Shown here one piece after another: positions 13,076 through 25,400 of a DNA stretch of 64,000 bases (positions within the stretch are counted from its first letter, which is position 1; each line of letters opens with the position of its first letter). Source of the stretch: Pterobdella sp. o SKG-2022 (taxonomy: Eukaryota; Annelida; Clitellata; Hirudinida; Piscicolidae); assembly GCA_964035795.1 (NCBI GenBank), contig OZ038321.1, positions 18,665,209 to 18,729,208 of the forward strand. The letters run 5' to 3'. The position numbers and the translations under genes were made by a program. The notes under the pieces were generated by a model. It made no database searches. It was given only the letters and a program-made list of their open reading frames with translations, and was not told where the DNA came from.

Positions 13076-16042
13076 TCAAAAAGCAGGCAAACTGGGTGTT
13101 ATAATGTAGGTGAGTCTAGAAACTTCTGTGTCACACATGTCGACCTCTTTGAGGAACATATCAAGGGCTTCGTAACTATCAGGCATGGTGTTGAAAAACA
13201 CTTTTGAGACATCTCTGATATATCTTTCATCGTCAAATTTCTTCTTTTGTTTAAACAAGAATGCTTTATATAAGTTCATCGTTCCCGGTTTTACAGAATC
13301 TTTCAATTGTTGGATATATTAATAATATCATCTCAAAATTGTTATATTTATTGTACATTATTATAAAATTTTAATGTTTTTTCGACTTTTGATGAAAGTG
13401 GGTTTGAACGTTATGTATTTAAAGGATTGAGCCTGTTCGATTATGCCCAGTTTTTAAGGCTGAAGCTGTGATACAAATAAGCTAGAAGGGGTAATTAGAT
13501 TCTTAATGACTTTGAGTGTGCGAGCTCGCTGCTAAAAAAGATGTTCTAGAAGTCAGTAAAAGCAAAAAAATGAAGTAAATACTGAATCTTGTCAAATATG
13601 CTTTATTTTAAATGAAAAAACATGCTTATCAACTCTTAACTAGAGGCTTTCTTATATAATGGTTTTTAAAATAGTCAAAGAAAGTGGGTGCCAAACGGAT
13701 GAAGACTTATCAAATGAAGTTGAAAAAATTTCACAATGTTATGAACTTTGAATGATAGTCGAAACCACATTGTGAATTCATTCTACAATATGTTCCGAGA
13801 TGAACGCAGTTCACCAGTTGAGACTTTTAAATCATATTGGGTGCTCTAACATGGAAAAAATGAGAGTCAGATAGACCATTAAAATTCATAGGTAATCAGT
13901 TTTAGGTATAAAAAAATAATGAAGCGAGAGTGGTCATTGCATTTTCATCGCAATACTGATACTCAAAATTAAAAAGACCAGAGACGTTATTACACAGAGA
14001 AATCACAAAACCAATAAAAAAATTTTGTCTCTACAATGAAAGCTACCTAAAAATCGACAGAATCTGTAGATCAAACACAAAAACTGGTTAAACATCAAAT
14101 GGAAACGACCAAAACCTATTTGATAAACTACTGAGGCTGTTCACAACCTAGCTTGCTATATATTACTAAGAGTGGGCTGAAAAATGAAAAAACTTAGACA
14201 GTATAAGGCAGTAATTTTCACACGAAAACCAGAAATATATTCTGAAACTTTAGCTTTGGCACTCACTAATAAACACTATCTCCAAAAAAAATAGAAACAC
14301 TCATTACAGTAAAATGATAAAATGGTACTGTTAAGTCCCAAAAGGAATAATGGAATAGTATCGACAATCACTTTTGAGTAAAAATCAAAAAATACAAAAA
14401 AAAACAGAAAAAATTCTGTTTCGAACAGTAAAACGCAGCTCAAAACATACGATACACATGATATAGTATTCAGAATGTGATCAATAAGAGATCAATGAAT
14501 GCTTCTAATAATCAATGAAATCGGAGTGCTTTTTGCTTCATGTTCAAGCGTTTATAGTATATAAAATTTTGAACAAATAAAAGCATTAAGTTTCTCACCA
14601 TAAGGACTTAAGGTTAGACGTGTTGTCACTTGGTTCCAGTGATCTCCTCCATTTTCTACAATACTTTTCTGAAAAAAAGTTATACATAAGTATTGAAATT
14701 TCTGATCAATTTTCACAAGGTTCTAGAAAACTTATTTGTGTTATAATCTTTAAAAAAATGAAAATATGAAATAGATTTTTTTAATTTAAAACATACTTTG
14801 ATTATTAGTATTCTTAATTTCATTCTTATTTGTTATTTTTAATATTAAGTTTTTCACCTCTATATTTACAGAAACCTCATTTTCAACTGATTCATGCTAT
14901 GGGTTGAAATATCATTATGGAAAGTATGAAATATTTAGATTATTTCAAATATATTATTTAATCTATAGCTGAATGCTTTTTTAAAATAACTCAAAGTTTT
15001 CAAATCTTCAGTTTTCCAACTAAGTGAAAAAATTATTAAAGTTTATGTGTGAATATTTCTTCGAAAGATGGCGTCTTACAGATGGAAGATGATGTGTCAC
15101 TTGTTCAACCAGCATGTAGTACTCGCCGTCCTGTGAACGATTACTTTATGATTTCACTTTCTTTTAAACACTTCAATATTGAATCTGTGCATTTCAAAAG
15201 ATTTCTAAAGTATCTTAGCCATCTTAGTCGTTTGAGTAGATTATGAGATGAATGGATTAGTAAAAAATCTCATTTCATGCAATAATTATTTTCCATGTTA
15301 GTTGATCAATGAGAAAGTTACACCATTTATAATTAAAAGAAATCCAATTTAAAAAAATATATAATTTCAGTAAGATAAACTAAAAGGTGGTAAACCTCAT
15401 ATGCTCAAAAGTATAGAGCAAAAAAAATTTGAAACACGTTAACTTTAGATAATTAGTCTTATGTTCAACCACTGTGCAATACGGACCCAATGAGCTACAG
15501 GATATAAAAAAATAAACACAAAATAATTTGTAGTAATTTAAATAGGACCACATTGGAAAATAAATGGGCTAATGTCTATGTAATTTTCTAGAAAATACTG
15601 CGTAGAAGGACTTAGACCCTCACACGGACCTGGGCCAATAATAATAACAATCTTCGAAAACAGTGAGACTTGTTATGATGTTATACCATAAACTGAAAGT
15701 CAGTTTCCAGTTTTGTTGTTAATATTTTTTTGTTGACATTTTTTTCAAGTACAACAAAAAAATTGTTACGTCGACATTACCTTTATATAAAAAATCAAAT
15801 TTCTGAAACATACTCACCAAATGTTGAATCGGATCAAATTTCAACCATGCAAAAGACGTCAAGTTAGTTAAGTCTGCTTCAAAGTTTGAAGCGCAGTGGC
15901 CAAATGGAGTGGATAGATTTGTGTTTTGACTGCATCCTGATCTGCGATTAAATCCTGGTAATGATACATGGCAGTCCCAAGCAAAAAAAGTAGGATAGAA
16001 AAATATTAAATAAACTGAAAATATTTTCATAAAATTTTTCAT
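13076..16042 (-). CDS. Secreted protein of unknown family, tandem paralog 2
   Basis: Four minus-strand exons: 16042-15818 (donor GTGAGT), 15130-15080 (GTAAGA), 14668-14599 (GTGAGA) and 13299-13076 (TGA). Phases are 0, 0, 1 and the product has 189 residues. A signal peptide (hydrophobic IFSVYLIFFYPTFFA, then W) precedes a region with three cysteines; the fourth is in exon 4 (DMCD). Exon 4 is strongly conserved with paralog 1 (KKKFDDERYIRDVSKVFFNT; MPDSYEALDMFLKEVDMC), while exon 2 and 3 ends have drifted more. Introns are unrelated in length between the copies. This copy has the better splice sites and is likely functional. The promoter would lie in the 600 bases shared with the divergent PNRC-like gene. 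I recognise no family; a secreted extracellular or luminal role is all that follows. Confidence 0.8.
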
Positions 16043-16644
16043 TTTATTATAATTGTCAATAGACGTAATAGTAGGTTTATTTTAAAAACCATTCATACTA
16101 ATTTGCCTTAAAATTATTTAAATGTATAAGCAACGTTTTAAAACAGCTGCGCGCTCATTCGTGAAATTAATTTTTTTAGATAAATTAAATACTAAGTCGA
16201 GCCAACTTTGGACTTTAGATTTCAGACTTGTTTGCTTACGAAAAGAATAAACGTTTTCTTACTTGATAAAAAGTTTATTTTCAAATCTTAATTACACTTT
16301 ATAAATATGAATTCACAGACCTAATTTGTAAAAACTCAACGAAAAAATTTAATTTAAACTTAGTTATTTTTGATTTTGATTATTTTTAAAATTTTTATGT
16401 TCAAATCAAGTTAACTATAAAATAAATATGAATCTCTAAAGCATAAAAATGTGACATCAACGTTTACTTTTCGTCATATAAAATGTATTAATTTGTTTTT
16501 CTATTCAAACTATTCATTTCAGTAAAAATCATTTTTGAATTTATGTATCATGTTATAATCAATTTATTAACTATTTATATTTTTTTCATTAGCTTTATAG
16601 AGAATTGTAGCAAAGTCTTCCACGAAAGTTCTTCATATTTCAAA

Positions 16645-17028
16645 ATGGTAAAGCAACTTTATTGTCCATCTAAGCGAATATTTCGAGAAAGGTCTACATT
16701 TGTTCGACATTCTAAGAAAACCTACATTAAAAAAGATATTGCCAGCAAATGGACTCCAACAATAAATTTCGAAGAAAATTCGATAAAAATAGATAAAACT
16801 CTAAATATACGTTTACAAAAACCCCATCAAACAATATTTCATAATTCTATCAGCAAAAGCGTTTCATCAGGACTGCGCCATGCAAAGTATGCAGGTCCTA
16901 AATTCATAGCTCCTCCCGAACCCTCTTGTGTACCTCTCCCTCCATTACATTGGAGGCAACAACCAATTGTGTCAAATAATTATCTACAAATGTCTCTTTA
17001 TCTTAAAAATATTCTTCAAGTTAAATAA
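16645..17028 (+). CDS. PNRC2-like: PNRC-like protein (proline-rich nuclear receptor coactivator family)
   Basis: A single open frame of 127 residues. The C-terminal third carries the PNRC signature: YAGPKFIAPPEPSCVPLPPL followed by HW, which matches the family's proline-rich SH3-binding-type motif, then an NR-box-like end (LQMSLYLKNILQVK). In vertebrates PNRC2 links UPF1 to the decapping factor DCP1A in nonsense-mediated decay and also binds nuclear receptors; the proline motif contacts DCP1A. The N terminus is basic (Lys/Arg-rich), fitting a nuclear or RNP location. I chose the ATG at 16645 because the in-frame upstream extension to 16543 is a hydrophobic AT-rich run unlike the family and contains acceptor-like ..cattag. 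The length is close to human PNRC2 (about 139 residues). It converges with the coiled-coil gene to its right. Confidence 0.85.
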   Translation: MVKQLYCPSKRIFRERSTFVRHSKKTYIKKDIASKWTPTINFEENSIKIDKTLNIRLQKPHQTIFHNSISKSVSSGLRHAKYAGPKFIAPPEPSCVPLPPLHWRQQPIVSNNYLQMSLYLKNILQVK

Positions 17029-17547
17029 GAATGATTCAGCCACAAATACTTTATGGGGCATAAAATCTTTTGGAATGGTTGAATGAAAGTTGACTGAAGA
17101 TATATATAATTTTGAAACAATTTTATTCCAAATTTTTAATGATTTTTCATTTAAATTTATTGATGTTTAAGAATATTATTCAGTCTTGACAACTAAACTA
17201 ATCTACACAACATTTAAACATCTTATAGAAAATTATAAGCAATCTACCTGATTTTGCTTTTTATGGCTGTCATGATAAATTTTTACTACAAATTATTTTA
17301 GCCATTGTAGTTTTTATTTATATTAAATTACAAAAACATTGCTTTTATATTTCATTCAAAACTGACCACCATTTTAATTTTGAAAAAAAATATATATATA
17401 TGATTATTAATGATTTAAATAACCTATTAAATATTCAATTTATTTCAAGAGTATTTCAAAGCTACCAAATCTTCAAATGTTTAAAATAATTTTAAACTAT
17501 TTCATGAAGTGTATGTCAAAAAACGGACTCAAATAAATAAATGATAT

Positions 17548-18958
17548 TTAATTGATTGGCTTGAAGTCAGTTGTCTCCACGTCGTTCCTAAAGTTATCAT
17601 CCAGCATACTGTGGTAAACATCATACGTATTCTGCAAACGTTCTAACTCTTGACTTAATTTGCTATAGACGCTTTTTATGTCTTTTTGTCTCAACTCTTT
17701 CAACTCGTTGCAAATTCTGAGATTAGGTGTGGTTATGTATATATATTCCAAGACTATAAATTATATATGAAAAAACGCAATAACTTCAATATTTAATTTT
17801 TCCTTCAACAAAGTTTTTTTGTATAAATTAGACATCATAATCAGATGTAAGTTTTTCAAACCTCATGACGATTATGATGATATTTTTGTTAATAAATAGT
17901 TTAAATATCGAAATTCTTGCGTTTTATTTCATCTAATTGTGAATATTTTCAAATGTTGAAATGTTCAAGAAATCGAAAAAAACATAAATAATTTTGATAA
18001 ACAAAAAACGCAAACTTGAGATATTCCGAATTAGATGAAGAGAATTTTTTGAGATCATCAATTTTGTTTGCTAATATTTTATTTTCACTTTTTAAGTTCA
18101 AGTACTTTTTTATGAATTCTACAACAAAAATCAATATGAACTATAGATAAGACCGAATAATGACTAATAAAACTGAATAATTACCACTATTCTCTTCACT
18201 TTCTTGATTTACTTCTTTTATCTTTCTAATATCTTGAAAAATAAAAATAACTTAATAACAATATTTAAAGATGTTAAAAATCACTAAATTATAAGATTAA
18301 AAAGAATGTCAACCATTAAGGAAAACTTGAGTTTCCAATTTCATTTTTTCCGTATCTTTTTTTATTTCAGTGATTTTGTTACTCACTGAAAATCCAAATA
18401 TATCAAATTCTTTTATAAATTTTTCGCTGCTTTCAATGAAAATATTATTTTCCTCGATCAAATCAACTTCCAATTGAAACTTGAAATTTTGGAGTTATTA
18501 AAAATTAAAATTAATTAATATAAAATTAAGAATTTTCAATTACCAAAGTTGATTCGGAAGAAAGAAACTCTTTTTCTACTTGTTGTTTTTGTTGGTGAAA
18601 AATTTCGTTTTGTAATTCAAGAAAAGATTCTTGTTCTTTCAATAAAAGAAACTCATCATGCTGAGGGTAAAGTTAAAAATATACATAAATTTAACAATCG
18701 ATCAAAAACATGCCTTTTTTGTTAGATCACAATTCAATTGAGCACATTTAGAAATATAATCTTCAAATTCAGATGAATATTCTTTGTATTTTGAGTCAGC
18801 TAATAAATAATCAAAATAGTATGAACAGTTTTTAAGACACATTGATGAAAAACTTTAAAATCAATGTTACTTGATAAAACTTGTTTCAAAGTTTCGTCAA
18901 TGATCTTTTCTTTTAGTTCAATAAAATTGAATAAATCATTAAAACCGTAAGCAGACAT
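17548..18958 (-). CDS. CCDC172-like: Coiled-coil protein, CCDC172-like
   Basis: Exons on the minus strand: 18958-18871, 18799-18714, 18660-18544, 18479-18314, 18232-18185, 18118 to about 18016 (end unresolved) and 17753-17548 (TAA). The product is about 250 residues, Lys/Glu-rich with heptad-like spacing and almost entirely coiled coil. Short N-terminal MSAYGFNDLFNFIELKE, the internal EKFIKEFDIF region and the end (LKELRQKDIKSVYSKL) resemble vertebrate CCDC172 in order and total length. CCDC172 binds tektin-2 in sperm tails. The resemblance is by memory of the family, so the name is tentative; another small coiled-coil family is possible. The exon 2 donor appears to be GC (AAG|GCATGT), needed to keep the frame. 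The junction of the last two exons could not be fixed. Head to head with the R3HCC1L-like gene. Confidence 0.6.
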
Positions 18959-19432
18959 TTCGACTAGCAGACGTCTGCAAAGAAAATGGCTTTCTAGTGG
19001 ATCTTTGATTAAATAACTTCTATTTAAAAGTTTTTTGTAAAATTAAGTTTTTTTTGCTAATTCTTAACAGTGTCTTCGAATATATATTAAATACAATATT
19101 CTTGTTGCTTCAAGTCAAATCATATAATTCAAAAATATACTGCAATTAGTTTTTTTTTTAATTCTTCAAAACATATTTATTAATTTAAATAATTGGCAGG
19201 TTTCGGTTCATCTTAGTAGAATTAATTTTGCGCTAAAATACTTTTAATACTAACTTTGTTGAAAAAGGTTAAACAAAATATAAATATTTCTGCAAATAAA
19301 AAATTATTATTTTTAGATGAAAACATCGTTAGTTTAAAAAAAAAACTATAATTTAAGTAAAATATGTTTTTTTAATTCATTTTTGCCTCTAGATATTTGA
19401 AATAGCTTTACTCTAAAAGGATTTCTGTTTTC
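18959..19432. promoter_or_regulatory. Candidate bidirectional promoter
   Basis: Only 474 bases separate the two divergent start codons (CCDC172-like minus, R3HCC1L-like plus), so 5' UTRs and both promoters must share this AT-rich interval unless non-coding first exons lie elsewhere. I see no TATA box or GC-rich island that would fix the start sites. Confidence 0.5.
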
Positions 19433-22400
19433 ATGAAAGGTCTTAATTTAAATTGTAACGAAAAAGAATTTATAAAGGAACTCTCTGAAAGTCTTGAGAT
19501 TTTAAAGGAAAAAATTTTGGAAAATAAAAAAAATCAGTAAGACTATATGTTTTTAAATATTCACAGTTTTAAATAATTTTTTGTAAAAAATCACTTGGTT
19601 TCCAGCCTACTCGTTTTACCAGCTTTATCGCCTCGTTTGAGATATTTAACTCATCAACAAGTGAGGTTTTTCAAAAGTCTGATGAGTTTTTCAGTTGGTT
19701 CAAAAGAACAAAGAAGAACAATTATTTCTAGAAACACTCAATTTATCAGCAATAAAGGAAATGAAAGGCTTTGAGTGACACTTTCAAATATTTTAAAAAT
19801 TTCAAAATTAAGTTGAAATAAAATTTCAACATTTTTTAAAGTAAATTTAAACTAATGATGACTTATCTCTAAAATGTATAAATATTTGAATACAGTAGAT
19901 CAAAAATCAAAAGACCTGACCAGCCATTATATATTCCTAGAAGCCAAAGAAACAATTCTCAAATATCTTCCTTCAATGTACTAGGTTTGTTCAAATATGG
20001 GTTTTTATTGAATATTCCATTTCAACTCAAAATCACAAAAAATATAGATAATCAAATATGTATTCATACATATAGTCTGTTTTATTAGAAATTACTTAAT
20101 TTATAAATTATTCAAAATTCAAAAATTGTTAAAGATTCACAAAACATGGGTAATAAAGATCAAAGTAAATCAAATACTATCATTGAGATTCCAGAATGTA
20201 CACAGCCAGAAGTTTACAATACTCTCATTGATAACCCAGCAACTTGTTTAAAAATTTCAGAATCACTTTCATGCAATGTTTCAGAAAAACCCCAGAAAGC
20301 TTTACCAAACATTCTTCATAATAATTTAAAAAATAATATTCAATGTCTTTTAATGAATATAAATAAAGAAAATCAAAACCTCAAAAATTCTTTTGACAAT
20401 AAGTTTCATGAAACCGATCAGTCTGGAATACAATTGGTAAACTTGAACAAAGAAATGTTCCTTCAAACAGATCCATATAACCTAGCTTATGATCAAACAA
20501 CTCCATGCAAACAAACCAACACATACTCTCAACAACCATTAAAAAGAGATACTGCCAAATCTTGTCCTAATCTTCCAACTAGGTATAACAGGATTTTTAT
20601 AAGTAATTCCAATAGTCTGTTTATGTTTTAAAATAAGTGTTTTTTTTTATATTAAATTTTACTGCTATACATGTTTTGCTATGGTGAGCATAATTTGGCT
20701 AATTCGTTTTATTTAATGCAAAATTTTTATTTAAAATTTTTTTCTAGTCTAGACTAACATTCAACTTAAATTTTAAGTTAAATATTAGCTTGTATTGGCA
20801 ATCTTATCAAAGTTTTGTTTCAAACAAAATGCCTTGTTTTTAATCATGATTCAGTTATTTTATATTAAGAGTTGATCAACTTCTGGCTAATCCAGTTACA
20901 GAAGTATATACAGCAGTATAATTTATTATGGGTATAATATTGTCATATAGGTCTCCAGTCAAGGTTGTGCCACCAATTGACAGACAAGCATGTCTTTTGA
21001 GTCAAATCAAGAAACATCTCAATATCTCCACTGAACATTTCACAAGTTCTTTCCACTCTTCTTATTTTAATTGTGATTTCATTATCATTTTGTGAGTCAT
21101 ATCTGCAATGTTGAAAGAAAAAAGGTTGAAAAATCTAAAAAGATATTAATAATTTTTTAAAATGTTTAACGTCAATTTATGAAAGTTTTGGTACATTTGT
21201 TTTGCAAAATCAGCTAGAATTTTTGGTAAGTGTGGTCTTACCATAATATGTTAGCATCTTAAGAAAGGTTATTTACCCAAAATTCTAGCTGATTTTGCTT
21301 AATAAATGTATTAAAATTCTTTCATAAATCAACTTAAAAATTGTTGATTATTCTTCATAAGCACATTAAGATGTCTTTGAAAAATTATAATTTTCAAGCA
21401 TGAATTAGAAAAATATGGTACAAAATAAAATACTCAAGTGAGAAAATAAGGATCTAAAAATTTATTATAAATGCTGATTGTTTTATTTCATTCTTCCTTT
21501 AGATGCTCATTGCTTTTCCAGTGTATCAAGAGCTACTCAAGGCATGGGAGATGCTTTGTTTTGTAGAAATAAAAACAACAATAATCAATATGAAAACAGC
21601 AGTAATAGAATGGATAATAATGACAAGCTAACTGACAAGATCTGCTCAAATGAAGCTTTGTCAAAACAAAACAAAATTTTAAGCAATAAAAAACGTGAAA
21701 AGTACAGAAAAATGACAAATAATAAAAACACACAGAATAAGAATGAATCTTCATTAGGACTGGAAGATAAGAATAATACTAAAACAAATAAAAACAGTAA
21801 TATTTGTTTACTCAATGTTGATGAAACACGTGATAAGAATGATCATAAGAATAGTTTTTATACTAAAAACAATACCCCATGGAATGATAATGCTGAAGAA
21901 GAAGATGTTGATGATTGGTTCAGCAAGTTTGATGATGATGGTAATGCTTTTGATATGGAGTCCTTAAACGAGGTTTGATTCTTGACATTCTGTCATTCTT
22001 AAATGAACTTCGTATGTATTTGATGGTCTTCTTTTAACTAACTTGTTATTATTATCACTAATAGTAATTTTCACATTAAGCTTTCATAGCTTACTATCAC
22101 AAACATTTTTAGTTACATTGAAACAAGAAATGCATGATGGTTTTTGCTATTTAATATTTTCAATTTTGATTGATATTATTATACTGTATCTACTAATGTT
22201 CAGCTCAAAAACAAACTGGGAGAGACTGAGATGAAGAACTGCAAAGTTCACTATTTTGACTTCACTCCACCTGACCTCTATAAAGATGGTATTTCCTTAT
22301 ATAAGATGATATTTTGGTTTTTTTTTTGTTAAAACTTTGTTTTCTACTGTTAAATTTAATAATGGGGGAACTAAATTCCTACTTGGTAGAATTGTCTTCT

Positions 22401-25400
22401 TTTGGCAATATACGTTGTCATATTTTTGCCTACATCAGTTTGTTGATAAATAGTTTTCAGTGTTTTTCAGCATCAAAACTTCTCTGAAAATAGCTTTGTT
22501 GAGAATATATATTGCAAATTATAAAGCAGCTTGTAGCTTCTACGTACAATATTCAGTAAGGGTAAATGGAAAAGGTAGAAGAAAGTCTTTGAATTTTATC
22601 TTCCCAATGATATCAGCTCCGCCACAGGCATGCCTTGTAGATTCAAAACTCTATATTTCATAATCATTTCATTATTATCATTAAGGTCACTATGGGGTTT
22701 CAATAATTAATAAGTCAAATTTTTTTTATATGGTGTAGCTTTGAAATTTTTCTCATTATTTTCTATTTTTTTTATTTAAGTTTTTGCAAATGAATGGAAT
22801 ATTTATTTAATCCTCATCTTGAGGTATTCAAAATAAAAATTTAAAAAATGTCTCTCTAATCCCTCAGATTACAGCCATCTGTTAGAAATATACGATTTTC
22901 CAAAAGAATTGAAAACTGAAGATCTAGTGATGGCCTTTAAAAGCTACCAGTTTGTTTTCATTAGTTATCATGCCATCTAGCTATTCAACTCAATGCAATG
23001 ATCAAATAATTTAATTAAATTTTCTTTTTACCTGTTGATTTTGAGTTAAATTTGATTGCTTCATATTTTCTTTTAGTTTATTTTATTCAATTATAAAACC
23101 ATTTAAAAAAAAATTTATTTTGTTCTATAAAATAGTATTATATGGTTACGATGAATTCAATTTTTAATTAATTATTAGTAATAATCTGCAGAGTATTAAT
23201 GGTATCTGTTTTATAGTTTAAAAGGCTTTGAAGTCAAGTGGGTGGACGATACTCATGCTGTGGCAGTTTTCAGCAACTCATTCACAGGTGTTTTCATGTC
23301 GATATTAAATACTCTAAGAGACATTTCATCTTATGGATATGAAATTATTTCATAAATCAATAGTATTTCATCATTATTGTCGTTTTAACTTTGTCTCCAT
23401 TTGTCTTAAATTAATGAAACTTGTATCAAACATAATTTGAAGTCATTCAAACAGAATAAAATATCAATACATGCTGTAAAACTGTTCACAACCACTAACT
23501 ACCAGCTCAATCAGCATTGACATCCTTTTCCCATCCATTCATCCGGTTACGATGTATCAACGAAGCTAGCAAAGCCACCAAAAACAAACTCAAAAAGAAC
23601 AACGATTTCTCTTTAGCTTATAAGGTTTTTTATGCTTCTTAAATGTAAATAATGGCGTTGCTATCATGATTTCGATATGTATGATGCTAACAAGTTTAGC
23701 AAAGAATCACATTTTGGTAGATATGGTGTAAATTTATATTGAACAGTTGGCATGATATACATTAAGCCAGTCATTGAGCTGGCTTGAAACATGGGTCATA
23801 AGATCCATCGAGAAGATACCCTGAAAGAGGCAGAAGAAGCAGTTTTGTAAGGGTGTATGTAGTTGTATCTGGCTAATAGTGAAGTACAGTGAAATTGTTT
23901 GGTAAATTAAAAACAGTTAGTTGAGATTGGGATAAAAAATATGAGATTTTTGTTTTATGAGAAGGGTGATGAATTTATGAAGCAAATGTACAGTTGAAGC
24001 AGTAGAGAAGAATCATAGAATAGCTCTGATGGAATAATCTTTTTTTTTTATCCCGAGCACCTTGGGTGCTCCTCATGTTCCCATCAAGACCGTCCAGTGG
24101 TCGAGAAGCTCAGCCGCTCTCACGGGGTTCAGTGTGGTACTTATTTTAGGGCAGGTGAGGGGTGTTGTGAAGGTGTGTTTGGCAGAGTGAACATAAAGGT
24201 GAAAGATGAGATGAGGGTGAGATTTTGTTGAGGTATGAGAGGATGAAAGGTGATTTGTTTGATTTGAGTTGGGCGAGTGTGGTGGTCTAGGGTGGTTTCT
24301 GATTCATGAATGGGTGGGGGTTGCTTGCTGAGGATTTTGTTGTGAGTGGATGATATGTAGTCATGTACTATTTTTGTGTGTATTGTTTTCATATTGTCTT
24401 TTATTTGTGTGTGAGAGGTGGTCTGGGTGGAAGAGAGTATGTTTAGGGTGTAGTTGATACTGTTGTTGAATGTGGATTTTTTTTTGTATCTGGGGTTGGC
24501 TTCTTGTGTGGTGAGTGGGTGTAGGGGATGAGTGGGGTGGGAGGCTTTTTGTATGAGTTGTGATGCGTGAAGTTTGAGATGGTTTTGGAGTGGGAGGATT
24601 TTGGTCTCTGAGTGGTGGTGTTGGATGTTGGTGTCTAGGGTGCAGCCAGTGATTGCTCTCAAGGCTGCGTTTTGGATTTTTTGGAGTTTGTTGAGGGAGG
24701 TGGATGAGATGATGGTGTTGGCGTATTCGATGATGGGAAGGAGTAATGTTTTGTAGGTGGTGAGTGTTTCTTTGCTTTTCCCCAGTGTGTTTATGTGAGG
24801 AGTTTTAGGAGATTGAGTGTTTTTTTTGCTTTTGTGATGGTGTTGTCTGTGTGGGTGGAGTATTTTAGTTTGGGGTCAAAAGTTAAGCCAATGATGGTGG
24901 GGTTGGAGTGGTGGGAAAGGGAGTGTTGTTGATGTGGATGTTCAAGGGTTTGTTATATCCTGATGGGTCAGGGGTCATGAGAGTTGATGTAGTTTTGGTA
25001 GGGTTGTTATTGTGAGCCCGTGTGTGTATTTCATTGAGATATGGGATCAGGTTCTGGGTGGTTGTGTTGGTGTTGGGGTGGGATGATGTTATGGTGATGT
25101 CGTCTGCGTAGGTGATGAGGTTGAGTGAGCTGATTTTGGGGAGTGGTATATCTGAGAGGTATATGTTGAATAGAGTGGATGATAGGACGCCCTCTTGGGG
25201 GTCACCTGCTTTGATGTTCGTGTGTTTGGATGTGTGATTGTTGTATGAGGTGTATTGTCGACGGCCTTTTAGGTAGTTGGCCAGAAATTGGATTATTGTT
25301 GTAGGAATGTGGGTGTTGTGTATTTTGTGGATGAGTTGGTGGATGTTGAACGTTTCGAATGCTTTGGTCATGTCGAGGGCGGTGAGGATTGTTCTATGGT

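Noticed and set aside
12763..13079. Overlapping open frames on both strands
   Set aside because: Phe/Lys-rich low-complexity readings of AT-rich DNA with no splice context or motif.
16543..16644. Upstream extension of the PNRC-like frame
   Set aside because: Hydrophobic AT-rich run unlike the family; the downstream ATG at 16645 gives a family-sized protein.
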